33,202 nt of DNA from Deltaproteobacteria bacterium (GCA_021819735.1 JAKAFO010000012.1:1-33202); one strand, 5' to 3'; counted from the stretch's first letter, positions 23,647 through 30,654 are shown. The notes: a model not told the origin generated them from the letters alone. Program-made: numbers and translations.

Positions 23647-24111
23647 ATGATGAAACATCTCTTCCTTCTATTGACCCTGCTGTGCGGATTGCTGGCGCCG
23701 ATGGCTTCCCCATCCCTGGCCGAACCCGCGTCGGCCGTGGCCTGGCAAGACTATGAAGCGGCCCAAAAAGCGGCCCAGGGCCAATCGCGTAAATTTCTGC
23801 TCTACTTCTACACGGACTGGTGCGGCTATTGCCGCAAGCTCGAAAAAGAGACGTTCAGCGACAAAGCGGTGATCGAATACATCAACAGCAATTTCATCCC
23901 TGTGCGTATCAACTCCGAGAAAATGCCCAAGGTGGCCGGACGCTACAGCGTCAGCGGTGTGCCGGACCTGCGGTTTGTCTCGCCCAAAGGCGAAGACATC
24001 GCACGATGGCCCGGGTTTATCGAAGCGCCCAAATTGCTGCCCATGCTCAAGTATATCCATACCGACAGCTATCAAACCATGAGCTATGGAGACTTTATAA
24101 AAGGAAAATGA
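23647..24111 (+). CDS. Exported thioredoxin-fold protein (WCGYC)
   Basis: A 154-residue thioredoxin-like protein with a signal peptide: MMKHLFLLLTLLCGLLAPMASPSLA, cleavage probably after residue 25. The redox motif WCGYC lies at 58-62, and the cis-proline region is SGVPDLRFVSP. It looks like the thioredoxin_7/DUF255-type small domain, with KLEKETFSDKAVIEYIN following the active site, used to reduce or transfer thiols in the periplasm. It directly follows ccdA-like, which would keep it reduced. AAGGA lies just upstream of the double ATG. The 3' end is followed by a 273-nt gap before the TerC-family gene, so the transcript may end there. Confidence 0.87.
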   Translation: MMKHLFLLLTLLCGLLAPMASPSLAEPASAVAWQDYEAAQKAAQGQSRKFLLYFYTDWCGYCRKLEKETFSDKAVIEYINSNFIPVRINSEKMPKVAGRYSVSGVPDLRFVSPKGEDIARWPGFIEAPKLLPMLKYIHTDSYQTMSYGDFIKGK

Positions 24112-24384
24112 AGAGGATAGCCCAGCGGGCGCGGCTTCACCCGGGCACCTCCGCCATGCAGGCCTGCGACCGCCGCCCCCCAAACTATTGTCTCCCCCGC
24201 GTTTCGAACCCGTCTCCACCCAGTGGACATCCTCGAACCAGACGAAAACCGCCCCAGGGGCGCATGCCTTTATTTGCTCGAGATTCTTTACAAAAACTAG
24301 ATCTGGAAACGTTTTGATATTGGGCACGCAGTTTGCTAATTGTGAAACCAAATTTTTAAAATTGAAATTGAAGGGGATGCAACG

Positions 24385-25134
24385 ATGATTGACTTAGGAT
24401 TTCTCGGACAGATTCATTTCAACTGGCAATTCTTCACGGCATTGATGAGCATCGTTCTCATCGATTTGGTCTTGGCCGGAGACAACGCCGTGGTCATCGC
24501 CATGGCGGTCAAGAACCTGCACGGGCGTCAGCGCACCTGGGGCATCGGCCTGGGAGCGGCCGGCGCAGTCCTGGTGCGCGTGGTCTGCACATTCTTCGTG
24601 GCCAAGCTGCTCACGGTTTCGTTCATCAAACTGATCGGCGGCGCCGTGATTCTGTGGATCGCGGTCAAGCTGCTGGTGGAAGGCTCCGAGGAGCACGACC
24701 ACAAAGAGGCCGGCAGTATCTTGCAGGCGCTCTGGGTCATCATCGTGGCCGACATGAGCATGGGCATCGACAACATGCTGGCCGTCGGCGGCGCCTCCCA
24801 CGGCAACTTCTTCCTGCTGATCTTCGGATTGGGGCTGAGCATCCCCTTCGTGGTCTTCATGAGTTCCATGCTGGCCAAGCTGATGGATCGCTTTCCGATC
24901 ATCCTCTACATCGGCGCGGCGGTGCTGGGCAAGGTCGGCGGCGAGATGATGATCACCGATCCGGTGGTGCACAATTACCTGCACCCGACCAAGATGACCG
25001 AATACGGCGTGATGATCTTCTTCACCATCGGCGTGATCGTTATGGGCCGTTACTTTTTGGCGGCCAAAGCGAAGCGCCAAAGCACCGAAGCCACGGCCCC
25101 CATTCCCGTGGCCGTCCAGCCCAGCGCGGAATAG
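24385..25134 (+). CDS. TerC-family integral membrane transporter
   Basis: A 249-residue protein with about seven transmembrane spans. The family signatures are IDLVLAGDNAVVIAMAV (residues about 26-42) and ADMSMGIDNMLAVGG (around 125-139), which carry conserved Asp/Asn residues in the membrane. A charged loop EEHDHKEAG separates the halves. TerC proteins export manganese or related metals in the cases studied; metal specificity here cannot be read. The 273-nt upstream gap has AAGGGG near the ATG and AT-rich sequence. I looked for the yybP-ykoY manganese riboswitch that precedes some relatives and do not see it. A strong terminator follows the gene. Confidence 0.9.
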   Translation: MIDLGFLGQIHFNWQFFTALMSIVLIDLVLAGDNAVVIAMAVKNLHGRQRTWGIGLGAAGAVLVRVVCTFFVAKLLTVSFIKLIGGAVILWIAVKLLVEGSEEHDHKEAGSILQALWVIIVADMSMGIDNMLAVGGASHGNFFLLIFGLGLSIPFVVFMSSMLAKLMDRFPIILYIGAAVLGKVGGEMMITDPVVHNYLHPTKMTEYGVMIFFTIGVIVMGRYFLAAKAKRQSTEATAPIPVAVQPSAE

Positions 25135-25164
25135 CCAACCCGACGAAAGAAGCGATCTGAACCC

Positions 25165-25202
25165 GCACCGGCATCGTCATGCGCGATACCGGTGCTGTTT
25201 TT
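25165..25202 (+). terminator. Intrinsic terminator after the TerC-family gene
   Basis: GCACCGG (25165-25171) pairs with CCGGTGC (25189-25195); inside it ATCG pairs with CGAT across a single mismatch, making a long GC-rich stem with a short loop. TGTTTTT follows immediately (25196-25202). It lies 31 nt after the TerC stop and ends transcription toward the convergent membrane-protein gene. Confidence 0.8.
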
Positions 25203-25210
25203 CCTGCCGG

Positions 25211-25480
25211 TTACGGTTCGCGATCCTGCAGATGGCGGTCATAGTAGCGTCGAAAGAGGCGGTAGCCGACCGAAATTCCCACGAAAAGACTCAGAAACAG
25301 CATGAGCGTCGGCACCCAGGTGTAGGAATTATATAAAGGAACGTAGCGCGCCGCAGCGATGCCGGCCCAACTGAAAAGCGCCACCAGCACCATGGCCGCC
25401 AAGAGGCCCCAGCAGGCCGCATTGCTGTCGTACCAGGGGGTAATGACCCGCCGGAACATGGGATTGGGATCGAGACGCAT
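25211..25480 (-). CDS. Small membrane protein, unknown function
   Basis: An 89-residue protein with two hydrophobic segments, about residues 23-43 and 57-76, and basic/charged ends (RLFRRYYDRHLQDREP). It is a small inner-membrane protein of no recognised family. The ATG at 25480 overlaps the stop of the YgjP-type metalloprotease gene as TGATG; a TTG directly before it is possible. The overlap indicates translational coupling with the metalloprotease. No function is proposed. It converges on the TerC terminator. Confidence 0.65.
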   Translation of the reverse strand: MRLDPNPMFRRVITPWYDSNAACWGLLAAMVLVALFSWAGIAAARYVPLYNSYTWVPTLMLFLSLFVGISVGYRLFRRYYDRHLQDREP

Positions 25481-26082
25481 CAACTTTTCTCCAACGGACC
25501 TTCAAGCCGGTCCGTATCCACCAACACCATCCAGTATTGGTTCAATTCACGATCCAGGGCTTTGGCATCGGGAATGATCCGCGCCAGTTCCGCCCAGAAA
25601 AGCGGACCGTGATTCTTGATGCGGGTATGCACCAACTCGTGCACCAGCGTGTAATCCATGAGCGCCGCAGGCAGTCGCACCAGATTGATGTTCAGGTTGA
25701 TGTTGTTCTGGCGGGAGCAACTGCCCCAGCGGGTGCGCTGGTTGCGCACGAAAACCCGGTTGTAGACAAAGCCATGCTGTTGCGCCAACCGGGCCAGGCG
25801 GGCCATTAGGATGCGCCGTGCCTGAACCGGATCGATGACTTCCGGCCCTTTCTGCAACGCCAGGATCTGCTGTTCGACGAGCACCATGCGGCCCAGGTGG
25901 ACTTTGAGCCAACTGCTCTTGGCATGGGCCACGGCCAGGGCTTGCTGAAAAGAGACCCCCCGGGGCACGGCGATGCGCACCCCCCTGAAGGGTTTGACCG
26001 ACAAATTGATGTGGCGGGCACGCCGGCTGCGCTCCAGCACCACCTCACCCACGCCTTGGAGATTGACCTTCTTCGATTCCAT
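25480..26082 (-). CDS. YgjP-type (DUF45) zinc metalloprotease
   Basis: A 200-residue cytosolic protein. The C-terminal half carries RTRWGSCSRQNNINLNINLVRLP, then DYTLVHELVH (HELVH at 148-152) and KNHGPLFW. This matches the YgjP/DUF45 family of predicted zinc-dependent peptidases (HExxH with a downstream NHxxxFW). The N-terminal half is basic with an RxxRxxLSVKP strand. The first two His/Glu positions and the third His are all present, so the metal site appears complete. It is divergent from the DUF2845-like gene and is followed by the small membrane-protein gene with a 1-nt overlap class junction. Biological role unknown. Confidence 0.85.
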   Translation of the reverse strand: MESKKVNLQGVGEVVLERSRRARHINLSVKPFRGVRIAVPRGVSFQQALAVAHAKSSWLKVHLGRMVLVEQQILALQKGPEVIDPVQARRILMARLARLAQQHGFVYNRVFVRNQRTRWGSCSRQNNINLNINLVRLPAALMDYTLVHELVHTRIKNHGPLFWAELARIIPDAKALDRELNQYWMVLVDTDRLEGPLEKS

Positions 26083-26240
26083 CGTCCCCGCCCGCGCTCC
26101 ATGGACTTTTCGTTTAACACCGGATATCCTATCACACGATGCCGAATCCCGCAGCCCCTATATCAGAAAACCAGGCTGCGCAACGAGCAAGCCGCCCCGT
26201 CGATACAAAAAGCGGCGCTGACCCTAGCCTAAAGAGAACC

Positions 26241-26636
26241 ATGAAGCTATCTACTTCGCATTCAGCCTTGTGTAAGTCGCGCCGATGCTTGTGTGCCGCG
26301 CTTCTGGCGGGCCTGCTGCTCGTCGCCCAGGCTTCCGCCGACCGCTCGGTGCGCTGCGATGGACGCATTGTCTCCGTCGGCGCTTTTAAAGAACAGGTTC
26401 GGGAGAAATGCGGCGCACCGGATCACCTGGAGGAGTGGGAAGAGGGCCAAAATGCGGTCATCTCCGAATACTACGACTACGAAAAAGAGCGCTACATATT
26501 GCCCCGCTTCATCCCGGGCCCCATCCGCATGGAGCGCTGGACCTACAATTTCGGGTCCACCCGCCTGATCCACTATCTGTACTTCAAAAACGGGAAACTG
26601 CATCGCATCGAAACCGGAGACAAGGGCAGCGACTGA
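26241..26636 (+). CDS. DUF2845-like exported protein
   Basis: A 131-residue exported protein. A signal peptide covers about residues 1-33 (basic start, then LCAALLAGLLLVAQASA). The mature part has RCDGRIVSVG, then EKCGAPD, EEW, ERWTYNFGS and LYFKNGKLHRIETGDKG, the pattern I associate with DUF2845 (an R-C-G-x-x-x-x-x-G start and an E-x-W-x-Y-x-x-G core). Function of the family is unknown. Its last 16 codons recur at 27987-28038, and a shorter version at 30622-30654, so this 3' end is a repeat boundary. The ATG has an AAGAGAACC stretch upstream. Confidence 0.75.
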   Translation: MKLSTSHSALCKSRRCLCAALLAGLLLVAQASADRSVRCDGRIVSVGAFKEQVREKCGAPDHLEEWEEGQNAVISEYYDYEKERYILPRFIPGPIRMERWTYNFGSTRLIHYLYFKNGKLHRIETGDKGSD

Positions 26637-26639
26637 AGC
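26588..26639 (+). repeat. Direct repeat A: 3' end of the DUF2845-like gene
   Basis: 52-bp segment from AAACGGG to CTGAAGC, containing the last codons and stop of the DUF2845-like gene. It matches 27987-28038 at 51 of 52 positions, and its last part also matches 30622-30652. Confidence 0.85.
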
Positions 26640-26679
26640 AACGGCCTCAAGTAAAAGCGTTTGCATTGGGCCGACGACA

Positions 26680-27870
26680 CTAATGCCCTTTATGAAAATC
26701 CGGCATCGTCCTGCGCATGAAGGCATCGAAAAGCGGCACCGTGAAGGCCATATCCCCATGCGCCGGACTATATATCATCCCCTTTTTGATAAGACTGGCG
26801 CGAACCGGACCGAGCGTGGAGATTTTAACCCCGAGCGTATCCGCGATATCCGCTGTCCGGTATGGCCCCACACCCAATTGGGCCATGGCACGTAAATATG
26901 TTTTCTCACGTGGCGTAAGCCGATTGAAGCGCACGCGAAAAAAGTTTTCGTCGAGGCGCTGTTCCACCGTGGGAGTGGTCTCCTTCACGATGTGCGCAGT
27001 TATAGGCGATAATTCGGCATGGTTCCAAGCCTGATAGCCCCATTCCTGAAGAAAATAGGGGTAGCCTTCAGTTAATCGGAAAATGTCATGGAGCGCGGCC
27101 GCCTCTATTTCTTCACCGGCAGCTTCGATCGGTTCTCTGATGGCTTTGGCCGATTCATCTTCGGACAGCGGTCCGATATCCGGAAAGCTGAAAAGGCGCT
27201 CGGCATAAGACTTTGACTCACCGGCCATTCCCGGCAAAATGGGCAACCCCGCGCCGATAAGCAGTAAAGGGGATTGCCGTTGCTGCATTTTGTGCATGGC
27301 CATGATTAGGGCGCTTAATTCGGATGATCCTAAATACTGGATTTCGTCGATCAGAATGGCTACGCAGGTACGACGTTCTTCGGCGGCTTCGGCGACAGCG
27401 GCAAACAAATTAGGCAGGTCTATTTCCAGATCCCCGCTGTCGGCGGCACCACGTTCGGCATCGATGTCCAAGCCAAACTCGACATCGCCGATAGTCACCC
27501 TAACCCCTCCAATGAAACTTTTCAAAACCGCAATGCCGCGACGCACCTTGTCGCCGGCCCCTGCCATGCGGTCAAGGTCGAAGAGCAGGCGCCGCAACTC
27601 AGGGATAATCAGCAAAGCCAGTTTTTTAACTTCATGCGCTTCCATGAGAATCGTGCGATACCCGCCGCGCACCGCCATCCGCTCCATCTCGTTGAGCAGC
27701 ACGGTTTTACCCACACCGCGCAATCCGGTCATCAGGATGCTTTTCTCGGGGCGCTTTTCCTTGATGCGCCCGAGCAGGACCCGCGCCTGCTCCAAAATAG
27801 TGTCACGACCGGCCAGTTCCGGCGGCGGCGAGCCGGCCCCGGGCGAAAACGGGTTCTTAATCTTGTCCAT
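26680..27870 (-). CDS. ORC/AAA-type P-loop ATPase with C-terminal winged helix
   Basis: A 396-residue ATPase. Walker A is GLRGVGKT (49-56) and Walker B is AILIDEIQYL (171-180), followed by a sensor-1-like LLIGAGLP segment and EGYPYFLQEWGY, the pattern of AAA_16/ORC1-CDC6-like proteins. The C-terminal 90 residues (LTPREKTYLRAMAQLG...ADTLGVKISTLGPVRASLIKKGMI) form a winged-helix DNA-binding domain. Such ATPases are common and often of unknown use. The gene sits alone between two copies of the 52-bp repeat and is preceded by four phased 10-bp repeats, which makes an autoregulated mobile or accessory unit plausible. AAGGGG precedes the ATG. Confidence 0.88.
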   Translation of the reverse strand: MDKIKNPFSPGAGSPPPELAGRDTILEQARVLLGRIKEKRPEKSILMTGLRGVGKTVLLNEMERMAVRGGYRTILMEAHEVKKLALLIIPELRRLLFDLDRMAGAGDKVRRGIAVLKSFIGGVRVTIGDVEFGLDIDAERGAADSGDLEIDLPNLFAAVAEAAEERRTCVAILIDEIQYLGSSELSALIMAMHKMQQRQSPLLLIGAGLPILPGMAGESKSYAERLFSFPDIGPLSEDESAKAIREPIEAAGEEIEAAALHDIFRLTEGYPYFLQEWGYQAWNHAELSPITAHIVKETTPTVEQRLDENFFRVRFNRLTPREKTYLRAMAQLGVGPYRTADIADTLGVKISTLGPVRASLIKKGMIYSPAHGDMAFTVPLFDAFMRRTMPDFHKGH

Positions 27871-27880
27871 TCGGCTACCC

Positions 27881-27920
27881 CTTTATAGGAATTTATACCT
27901 ATTTATACCCGTTTATACGC
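27881..27920. promoter_or_regulatory. Four phased 10-bp repeats upstream of the ATPase gene
   Basis: Four consecutive 10-mers CTTTATAGGA, ATTTATACCT, ATTTATACCC and GTTTATACGC share the core TTTATA at a strict 10-bp period, so one side of the helix presents the same sequence each turn. They start 11 bp upstream of the ATG. A further palindrome CTTATAAG lies at 27948-27955. They could be an operator or iteron array bound by the ATPase's winged helix, overlapping its own promoter. Confidence 0.6.
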
Positions 27921-27986
27921 CAAACATCGTATAGTGTCGAATAAATTCTTATAAGAGAACGAGGTGCCGGTGGCACGGTTCGCGCG

Positions 27987-28038
27987 AAACGGAAAACTGC
28001 ATCGCATCGAAACCGGAGACAAGGGCAGCGACTGAAGC
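27987..28038 (+). repeat. Direct repeat B: second copy of the DUF2845-like gene 3' end
   Basis: One mismatch to repeat A over 52 bp. It still encodes the last 16 codons and the stop (NGKLHRIETGDKGSD) but has no upstream gene body. It marks the far side of the ATPase interval. Confidence 0.85.
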
Positions 28039-28043
28039 GACTA

Positions 28044-28253
28044 TCAGGAGAGAAAAACCTTGCCGCAAGCATTGCAGGTAATCCTGATTTGGACGCTACC
28101 TTCCATTTGGGCCTCGAATGCACCTTCGATCCGATCGATCCGTCTGCTGAGTTTCCGGATGTACGGTTTGTCATCCTCGGATAGATGCAACCGGCCCGTT
28201 GCCCCGCACCCGCTGCATTCGATGGATGTGGTGTATTGATTTTTCGCGGTCAT
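28044..28253 (-). CDS. Small zinc-ribbon protein
   Basis: A 69-residue protein with two cysteine pairs, CSGCG near residue 14 and CNACG near residue 62, that most likely coordinate zinc. The start at 28253 is chosen because GGAGG stands five bases upstream; a longer in-frame reading adds 11 residues without a Shine-Dalgarno sequence. Between the pairs is a charged helix RKLSRRIDRIEGAFEAQ. Such small ribbons often accompany nucleic-acid-binding systems, but function is unknown. It lies just inside the second repeat-delimited interval. Confidence 0.7.
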   Translation of the reverse strand: MTAKNQYTTSIECSGCGATGRLHLSEDDKPYIRKLSRRIDRIEGAFEAQMEGSVQIRITCNACGKVFLS

Positions 28254-28290
28254 AGCGCCTCCTTCGGGCTTAAGGGTGCCTATCATGGCA

Positions 28291-28557
28291 TCAGCTATTC
28301 TTCAGCCATTGGGCCGCATCGCGAACCGAATCCTGGTCAAACTTGAAGCGGAAACGGACAAACGGCTCCCGGGATGTGAAGTTCGCACTGGAAAAGTCCC
28401 GGCCTTCGAAACCCGTAACATGATATCCGAGACTTATCCAGGCATTCCACACCAGATAGTTTTCATGACTGCCCGCTACATGGGAGACATTCGGGTTGAT
28501 AGGTAGGAAAATTCTACTCAGAAGCGGCGAAAAGGGCGGTTTCCGTTTAGCAGGGAC
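28291..28557 (-). pseudogene. Truncated coding remnant (C-terminal fragment)
   Basis: Read on the minus strand, this stretch is an open frame of 89 codons that ends with TGA at 28291. The last 70 or so residues look like a real protein: LPINPNV, then HENYLVWNAWISLGYHVTGFEGRDFSS, EPFVRFRFKF and AAQWLKNS. There is no ATG, GTG or TTG start in the first third, and it is open right up to the stop of the next gene, so I read it as a truncated 3' piece. I do not recognise the parent family. A + strand frame over the same bases is judged spurious. Confidence 0.5.
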
Positions 28558-28902
28558 TTACTTCTGGATCTTTTTTTCAATCCGCACGACGGAAAAGTTT
28601 TCGTCGATAACCAGCCGGTCCGTTTCGAACAGGTACATGTCTCGATAGAATCGGTAAATCACAAGCTCCCTCGGGAAGCCCTTGATGAGATTGTCCGGTT
28701 CCACCTTGATCTGGAAATAGGGAGAGGATTCCGATTCAAGCTGGTAATAATCCGTCACCAGTTCTACGATGCGCCTGGCGTATTGCTGGTCCAGGGGCTG
28801 ACCGGTTTCGGATTTAAGTATGATAACGGGTATCTTTTGCTCTGCCATGCCACTACATGCAAATAAAATGATGGCTGCCAGCGTCATTGACAGAATTCGC
28901 AT
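28558..28902 (-). CDS. Small exported protein resembling the N-terminal domain of the adjacent peptidase
   Basis: A 114-residue exported protein with a signal ending in AAIILFACSGMA, possibly a lipoprotein (LFAC). The mature part (IPVIILKS...) ends YLFETDRLVIDENFSVVRIEKK. The peptidase encoded upstream has the equivalent order in its N-terminal domain: VPIDIIES, then YSFETARVNLGVGYRIRSIQRD. The two thus share a domain that may be a propeptide or inhibitor. The ATG at 28902 is chosen because AAAGGGTGG is upstream and the signal peptide starts there. It is downstream of the peptidase gene on the same strand, after a strong hairpin. Confidence 0.65.
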   Translation of the reverse strand: MRILSMTLAAIILFACSGMAEQKIPVIILKSETGQPLDQQYARRIVELVTDYYQLESESSPYFQIKVEPDNLIKGFPRELVIYRFYRDMYLFETDRLVIDENFSVVRIEKKIQK

Positions 28903-28976
28903 AACGCCACCCTTTCTGTTCGTTGTTTTGGGCCGTTTGCGGACGCTGGTGGATAATCGTGAAACATCTGCTGCCT

Positions 28977-29009
28977 GCCGGCGTATGCCTTTCAAAAGCA
29001 TACGCCGGC
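28977..29009 (-). terminator. Perfect 12-bp hairpin just after the peptidase stop
   Basis: GCCGGCGTATGC (28977-28988) and GCATACGCCGGC (28998-29009) form a perfect 12-bp stem with a 9-base loop, starting 7 nt after the peptidase stop codon. No U-run follows, so it may work as a partial terminator or protect the mRNA end and lower expression of the small exported protein downstream. Confidence 0.55.
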
Positions 29010-29016
29010 GCAAGCG

Positions 29017-30291
29017 TTAATTGCATCCGCTACTGCTTCCGCTGCTAGTGTTGCCGTCGAAACTTGAACAAACGCCGACAAGATAGGTTTGTCCGCCATT
29101 TTCGGTGCGCAGGGTGGTGGTCGTGCTGCCGGATGTTCCCAGGCTCGCATTGGAGCCGTTCGCGTAATAGTAGGTTACCTGGCTGCAACCCATCGAAACG
29201 TTTCGCGTATAGGCCCTGCCGGCGGAAACATGCTGACTGTTGGTGGCAGTCCACTGTTGGCAAGCGGTTCCGCCGCTGCTGCTGCTGCTACTGCTGCTAC
29301 TGCTGGAGCTCGAACTTGAACTGCCGGCCGCGAAATAATCGCTGCCGTTGCCCGAGATCCCGTGTGCGCCGGTTTGTGGATATTTGCTGCGCTCGCAGGT
29401 GGTCAGGGATGCGGTCATGGCTATCTTTTGATTGATAACGCTGTTTAGCCAACATTTAAAGACCTCTTCCGAGGGGCCGACATAAAGATTGACATTGCCG
29501 CCGACATACTTTTGCACATTCGCGCCGACGATGGCCGGCTCCAACGGCGAGTTGTGGGTCTGGCAGGAGTTGAAATAGACCACCTTTTTGGTCAGGCCGC
29601 TTGATCCCAACCCCCTAAAAAAGTTGTAGTCCACCGTCCCATCACTGACGGCAATACTGCTTGAGGAGCCGTGGCCAACGCGGCCGATCATTTTCAAGTT
29701 GGAACATGCGAGCCAGTTGGCATAGGCCACCCTGTTCTCCGCGCTGCCTTTGAGCGTTTTGACCTTGTATCCTGCCGATTGGGCCAAGCTGGTGGCATAG
29801 TCAACGGCATTTACAGCCGTGGGGTATTGTGAGCTTGAGAGGTTGGTCGCAAAAATCATGTCCACTGTGTTGTCCGGGCATGCGGCATAGGTGTCCTGCA
29901 ACAAATCCCCATCCATCATATCCGCTTCAGTTTCGACATAGTCGCGTTGAATGGACCGGATGCGATAGCCGACCCCAAGGTTGACCCGCGCGGTTTCGAA
30001 ACTGTAGGTATCCTTGTCGAGAATGTGGACGATGAGATGATCGGGCCGGCCGCTTTCATCTTGATGGACCTTGACCATGACCCGGTGAATACGTTGTTCG
30101 TTTTTGCTGACTTGAAATGCCGAGTCGACCAGGTTCTTGATCTGGTCTGTATCGATGCCAGGCGCGGCATAGAGCCGGCTTTCGATAATGTCGATCGGCA
30201 CTTCGGCATAGGCGAGGCCGGTCGCCGATAGAAGAAGCAGCCCACAGAACAAAAATCTCAACATCTGAAAAAACCGATTGGATTTTCTCAT
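29017..30291 (-). CDS. Secreted caspase-fold (clan CD) cysteine peptidase with polyserine linker and C-terminal domain
   Basis: A 424-residue protein. Residues 1-29 are a signal peptide ending AYAE. Residues 30-120 form an N-terminal domain resembling the neighbouring small exported protein. The peptidase part has H207 in GRVGHGS and C243 in VVYFNSCQT, the His and Cys dyad spacing of clan CD (caspase, legumain and gingipain relatives). Further cysteines (residues 280 and 299) may form a disulfide. A run of 16 serines (residues 324-339, coded mainly by AGC/AGT) is a flexible linker. The last 80 residues (ACQQWTATNSQHVSAGRAY...) resemble small C-terminal domains seen in secreted depolymerases. 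The ATG at 30291 follows AGGAAG and starts the signal peptide. Peptidase activity is inferred. Confidence 0.75.
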   Translation of the reverse strand: MRKSNRFFQMLRFLFCGLLLLSATGLAYAEVPIDIIESRLYAAPGIDTDQIKNLVDSAFQVSKNEQRIHRVMVKVHQDESGRPDHLIVHILDKDTYSFETARVNLGVGYRIRSIQRDYVETEADMMDGDLLQDTYAACPDNTVDMIFATNLSSSQYPTAVNAVDYATSLAQSAGYKVKTLKGSAENRVAYANWLACSNLKMIGRVGHGSSSSIAVSDGTVDYNFFRGLGSSGLTKKVVYFNSCQTHNSPLEPAIVGANVQKYVGGNVNLYVGPSEEVFKCWLNSVINQKIAMTASLTTCERSKYPQTGAHGISGNGSDYFAAGSSSSSSSSSSSSSSSSGGTACQQWTATNSQHVSAGRAYTRNVSMGCSQVTYYYANGSNASLGTSGSTTTTLRTENGGQTYLVGVCSSFDGNTSSGSSSGCN

Positions 30292-30621
30292 CTTCCTACC
30301 CCCGTTGGCTTTAGCGTTTACCCCCCAGTGGCGTTGTCCGCATATTCTTAAATTCAAAGCGCCGATTGCCCTAACTTTTTCATGCCGCACATGCGGAGTC
30401 GCCTGACCGGCACCCCTCCTTTATTCAAATTCCCCATCAACGGGTCGCGAAACCGTTGTTAGGGAAATGACTGACGGATTTTTAATGGTATGTAACGGGA
30501 TTAAATTTAGAATATGTTCTATGTACGATATGCAACCTTGCCCTTCAAGCCGTGAAACTACTAAAAGGATATATCCAAAAACCTATATTGAGTGCCTGGA
30601 CGAGCTCGATTTCCGAGGGAC

Positions 30622-30654
30622 CGAAACCGGAGATAAGGGCCGCGACTGAAGCGA
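30622..30654 (+). repeat. Repeat C: diverged, shortened copy of the same 3' end
   Basis: CGAAACCGGAGATAAGGGC followed by CGCGACTGAAGCGA matches the last third of repeats A and B (two mismatches over the 31-base shared core) and still encodes ETGDKGRD plus a stop. It is the third boundary in the accessory patch. Confidence 0.6.

Noticed and set aside
24190-24260. tRNA-like T-loop sequence (TTCGAA) in the gap before the TerC-family gene
   Set aside because: The flanking bases do not form the T stem or an acceptor stem, so no tRNA is present.
23668-24351. A 227-codon minus-strand frame opposite the thioredoxin gene and the following gap
   Set aside because: The portion in the gap reads somewhat protein-like (KNLEQIKACAPGAVFVWFEDVHW), but it continues through the antisense of a real gene, has no ribosome site and no known motif. 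It might be a decayed gene; evidence is too thin.
24112-24384. Possible manganese riboswitch (yybP-ykoY type) ahead of the TerC-family gene
   Set aside because: The characteristic conserved loops are not recognisable. Only a short CGCCCC-GGGGCG palindrome near 24250 is seen.
28276-28506. A 76-codon plus-strand frame opposite the truncated remnant
   Set aside because: The opposite strand is the more protein-like reading, and no ribosome binding site precedes it.
30467-30649. A 60-codon plus-strand frame in the gap, ending in repeat C
   Set aside because: No ribosome site, low-quality composition, and its end is borrowed from the repeat.
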